Assembly (NCBI GenBank): GCA_021772955.1
Contig: JAJFKZ010000107.1
Location: 1-36,509, forward strand
Direction of reading: 5' to 3'
From: Gammaproteobacteria bacterium
GTDB lineage: Bacteria > Pseudomonadota > Gammaproteobacteria > Xanthomonadales > Wenzhouxiangellaceae
DNA: 36,509 bases
The notes beneath the pieces were generated by a model. That model was not told the origin of the DNA. It did no database searches and worked only from the letters and a program-made list of their open reading frames with translations. Below are positions 34,500 through 36,509 of this stretch, piece after piece. The position numbers and the translations under genes are program-made. Numbering within the stretch: the first letter of the stretch is position 1; every line of letters begins with the position of its first letter.

Positions 34500-36509
34500 A
34501 TTGTAGCCAATCGGGGTGAGAGAGGGAGCTACAACTTCTACGTGCAATCGAACAATCGTTGGTATATTGTAGCCAATCGGGGTGAGAGAGGGAGCTACAA
34601 CATATTCGATCTGCGCTGCTGTCCTTGCTTTATTGTAGCCAATCGGGGTGAGAGAGGGAGCTACAACTCGCAATTCACAAGGAATCAGGCTGGATCGATT
34701 GTAGCCAATCGGGGTGAGAGAGGGAGCTACAACTCCCTGAACAACCTGCAGGACTCAGGGTTCATTGTAGCCAATCGGGGTGAGAGAGGGAGCTACAACG
34801 CATAGCGTTCAGGAACTCCAGCCTTAATGATTGTAGCCAATCGGGGTGAGAGAGGGAGCTACAACGCGCGGCGCGTTGGTCTGTGTGCGCCTGGTATTGT
34901 AGCCAATCGGGGTGAGAGAGGGAGCTACAACAAAGTTCGGCGCAGTCGGATTAACGGACTGATTGTAGCCAATCGGGGTGAGAGAGGGAGCTACAACAGT
35001 GGTGTCGCCGTAGTGACGCATGGCCATATTGTAGCCAATCGGGGTGAGAGAGGGAGCTACAACGGACGATGTGCTGTGCACACTGGACGCCGAATTGTAG
35101 CCAATCGGGGTGAGAGAGGGAGCTACAACGTGATATATTATGTATAAAGCACACAGAGAATTGTAGCCAATCGGGGTGAGAGAGGGAGCTACAACCAGCG
35201 CGGCCACGGTGATCAGCCTCGGCGCATTGTAGCCAATCGGGGTGAGAGAGGGAGCTACAACTTCACCTTCGGAGTAGACCGATGAAAAAAGATTGTAGCC
35301 AATCGGGGTGAGAGAGGGAGCTACAACGCGGTAGATGGTGGGGTCGCTGCCAAACGCATTGTAGCCAATCGGGGTGAGAGAGGGAGCTACAACTATGAAA
35401 GTAAATCTGGCGAAAGAGGAATTATTGTAGCCAATCGGGGTGAGAGAGGGAGCTACAACTTGTGGCATAACATCATAAACATCCGTCTGATTGTAGCCAA
35501 TCGGGGTGAGAGAGGGAGCTACAACGGTTGGTTTACGAAGGTCGCGGCAAGGTGCATTGTAGCCAATCGGGGTGAGAGAGGGAGCTACAACCGCGTGTAC
35601 AGTTATTATAACGGTGACGCGATTGTAGCCAATCGGGGTGAGAGAGGGAGCTACAACGTTAAGCGACTATAAATGGGTGTGGGATACATTGTAGCCAATC
35701 GGGGTGAGAGAGGGAGCTACAACCCTTTTATTACTGTTCAGCCCAAATAAACCATTGTAGCCAATCGGGGTGAGAGAGGGAGCTACAACCACGCCTTTGG
35801 TGCTAGTGTTGGTAAATGGATTGTAGCCAATCGGGGTGAGAGAGGGAGCTACAACCTTGCTGCCGCGCTGGTACAGCCATGCCATATTGTAGCCAATCGG
35901 GGTGAGAGAGGGAGCTACAACAGAAAGTTATGAACATTATGAACATTATTAATTGTAGCCAATCGGGGTGAGAGAGGGAGCTACAACTGTCCAGTTGATG
36001 GCACGCAGTGGCTCGCCATTGTAGCCAATCGGGGTGAGAGAGGGAGCTACAACCACCACATACGGAGTGTGCTTGCCCATCCAATTGTAGCCAATCGGGG
36101 TGAGAGAGGGAGCTACAACGCCGGTGACCCGCGCGGCCCAGCGCTGCAGATTGTAGCCAATCGGGGTGAGAGAGGGAGCTACAACATACTCGGCTTTGCT
36201 GGCAACCAGCTGCAGATTGTAGCCAATCGGGGTGAGAGAGGGAGCTACAACCTTGCGTGTTGCCGTCTGCCGCAAGCTGGTATTGTAGCCAATCGGGGTG
36301 AGAGAGGGAGCTACAACAGTGTCAACTCGCTGAGGCTGAATCGCTTGATTGTAGCCAATCGGGGTGAGAGAGGGAGCTACAACGACACCAGCGCAAGGGT
36401 TGCTGTTGGCCATATTGTAGCCAATCGGGGTGAGAGAGGGAGCTACAACTCAGAATCCGGTGCCCCTTGCATGACGTCTATTGTAGCCAATCGGGGTGAG
36501 AGAGGGAGC
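34500..36509 (-). CRISPR. Type II-C CRISPR array, 31 repeats and 30 spacers, truncated by window end
   Basis: Repeats of 36 bp start at 34500 and recur exactly every 66 bp (34500 + 66n), each followed by a 30-bp spacer. The 31st repeat (36480) is cut at base 36509. All repeats look identical, including the one next to cas2. On the minus strand the repeat begins GTTGTAGCTCCCTCTCTCAC and ends GGCTACAAT, the N. meningitidis/type II-C pattern, and it pairs with the tracrRNA when read that way, so crRNAs come from the minus strand. The TACAAT end matches the repeat-borne -10 box known in N. meningitidis, although the TGn extension is imperfect here. All 30 spacers differ. The far end is not seen. 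Confidence 0.98.

Noticed and set aside
34542-36413. Open frames across the array encoding repeated VVAPSLTPIGYN or IVANRGERGSYN units
   Set aside because: The 66-bp repeat-spacer unit is a multiple of three, so stop-free frames persist by periodicity. They are translations of CRISPR repeats, not proteins.
34536-36479. Self-targeting spacers against genes in this window
   Set aside because: I saw no spacer matching the window by eye, but this was not an exhaustive search. An alignment of all spacers to the full genome would settle it.

Overview
The window looks like a chromosomal segment of a gammaproteobacterium of moderately high GC. The main clue is gene order: ndk, rlmN, pilW, rodZ, hisS, yfgM, bamB, der follow one another as in most Gammaproteobacteria. 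The phhAB pair, an Slp-type lipoprotein and a parE-parC operon agree with this. I cannot name the genus.

Layout. (1) 1-651: the 3' end of a B12-binding-type radical SAM gene, converging on a leftward gene block. (2) 959-6665 (minus): a tight block of five genes: sulfotransferase, family 2 glycosyltransferase, UDP-sugar dehydrogenase, MmgE/PrpD protein and NTP-transferase. It looks like a small biosynthetic operon for a modified sugar or glycoconjugate. (3) 6796-9729 (minus): a BtuF-like protein, an Slp lipoprotein with a Tyr/Gly-rich tail, and phhB-phhA for phenylalanine hydroxylation. (4) 10100-11422: a DAO-family FAD oxidoreductase, then about 600 bp of non-coding DNA with a good promoter/palindrome for ndk. 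(5) 12028-22896: the ndk to der housekeeping run, followed by a rhodanese-ThiF/MoeB fusion and folD. ispG, normally between rodZ and hisS, is absent; a transposon-like repeat sits in its place. (6) 23361-27490 (minus): parE-parC, topoisomerase IV. (7) 27738-29592: a small membrane protein and gabD. (8) 29855-36509: a complete type II-C CRISPR-Cas locus: tracrRNA (leftward), cas9, cas1, cas2 and an array of 31 identical 36-bp repeats that runs off the window edge.

The most informative region is the CRISPR locus. Its tracrRNA can be read directly, with an anti-repeat, a tail closely matching the Neisseria meningitidis tracrRNA, and a terminal hairpin with a GCAA loop. Cas9 is a close architectural homologue of NmeCas9 with all nuclease residues present. 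The residues that read the PAM in NmeCas9 are mostly replaced, so a different PAM is expected. The predicted tracrRNA promoter overlaps the cas9 start codon. The tracrRNA anti-repeat is a decayed CRISPR repeat whose built-in promoter would point into cas9.

The second theme is non-autonomous mobile DNA. One MITE family is present in three copies, two long and one short. A second, unrelated MITE with TTAA target duplications sits between phhA and the oxidoreductase gene. A third element with terminal inverted repeats lies between bamB and der. No transposase gene is present in the window.
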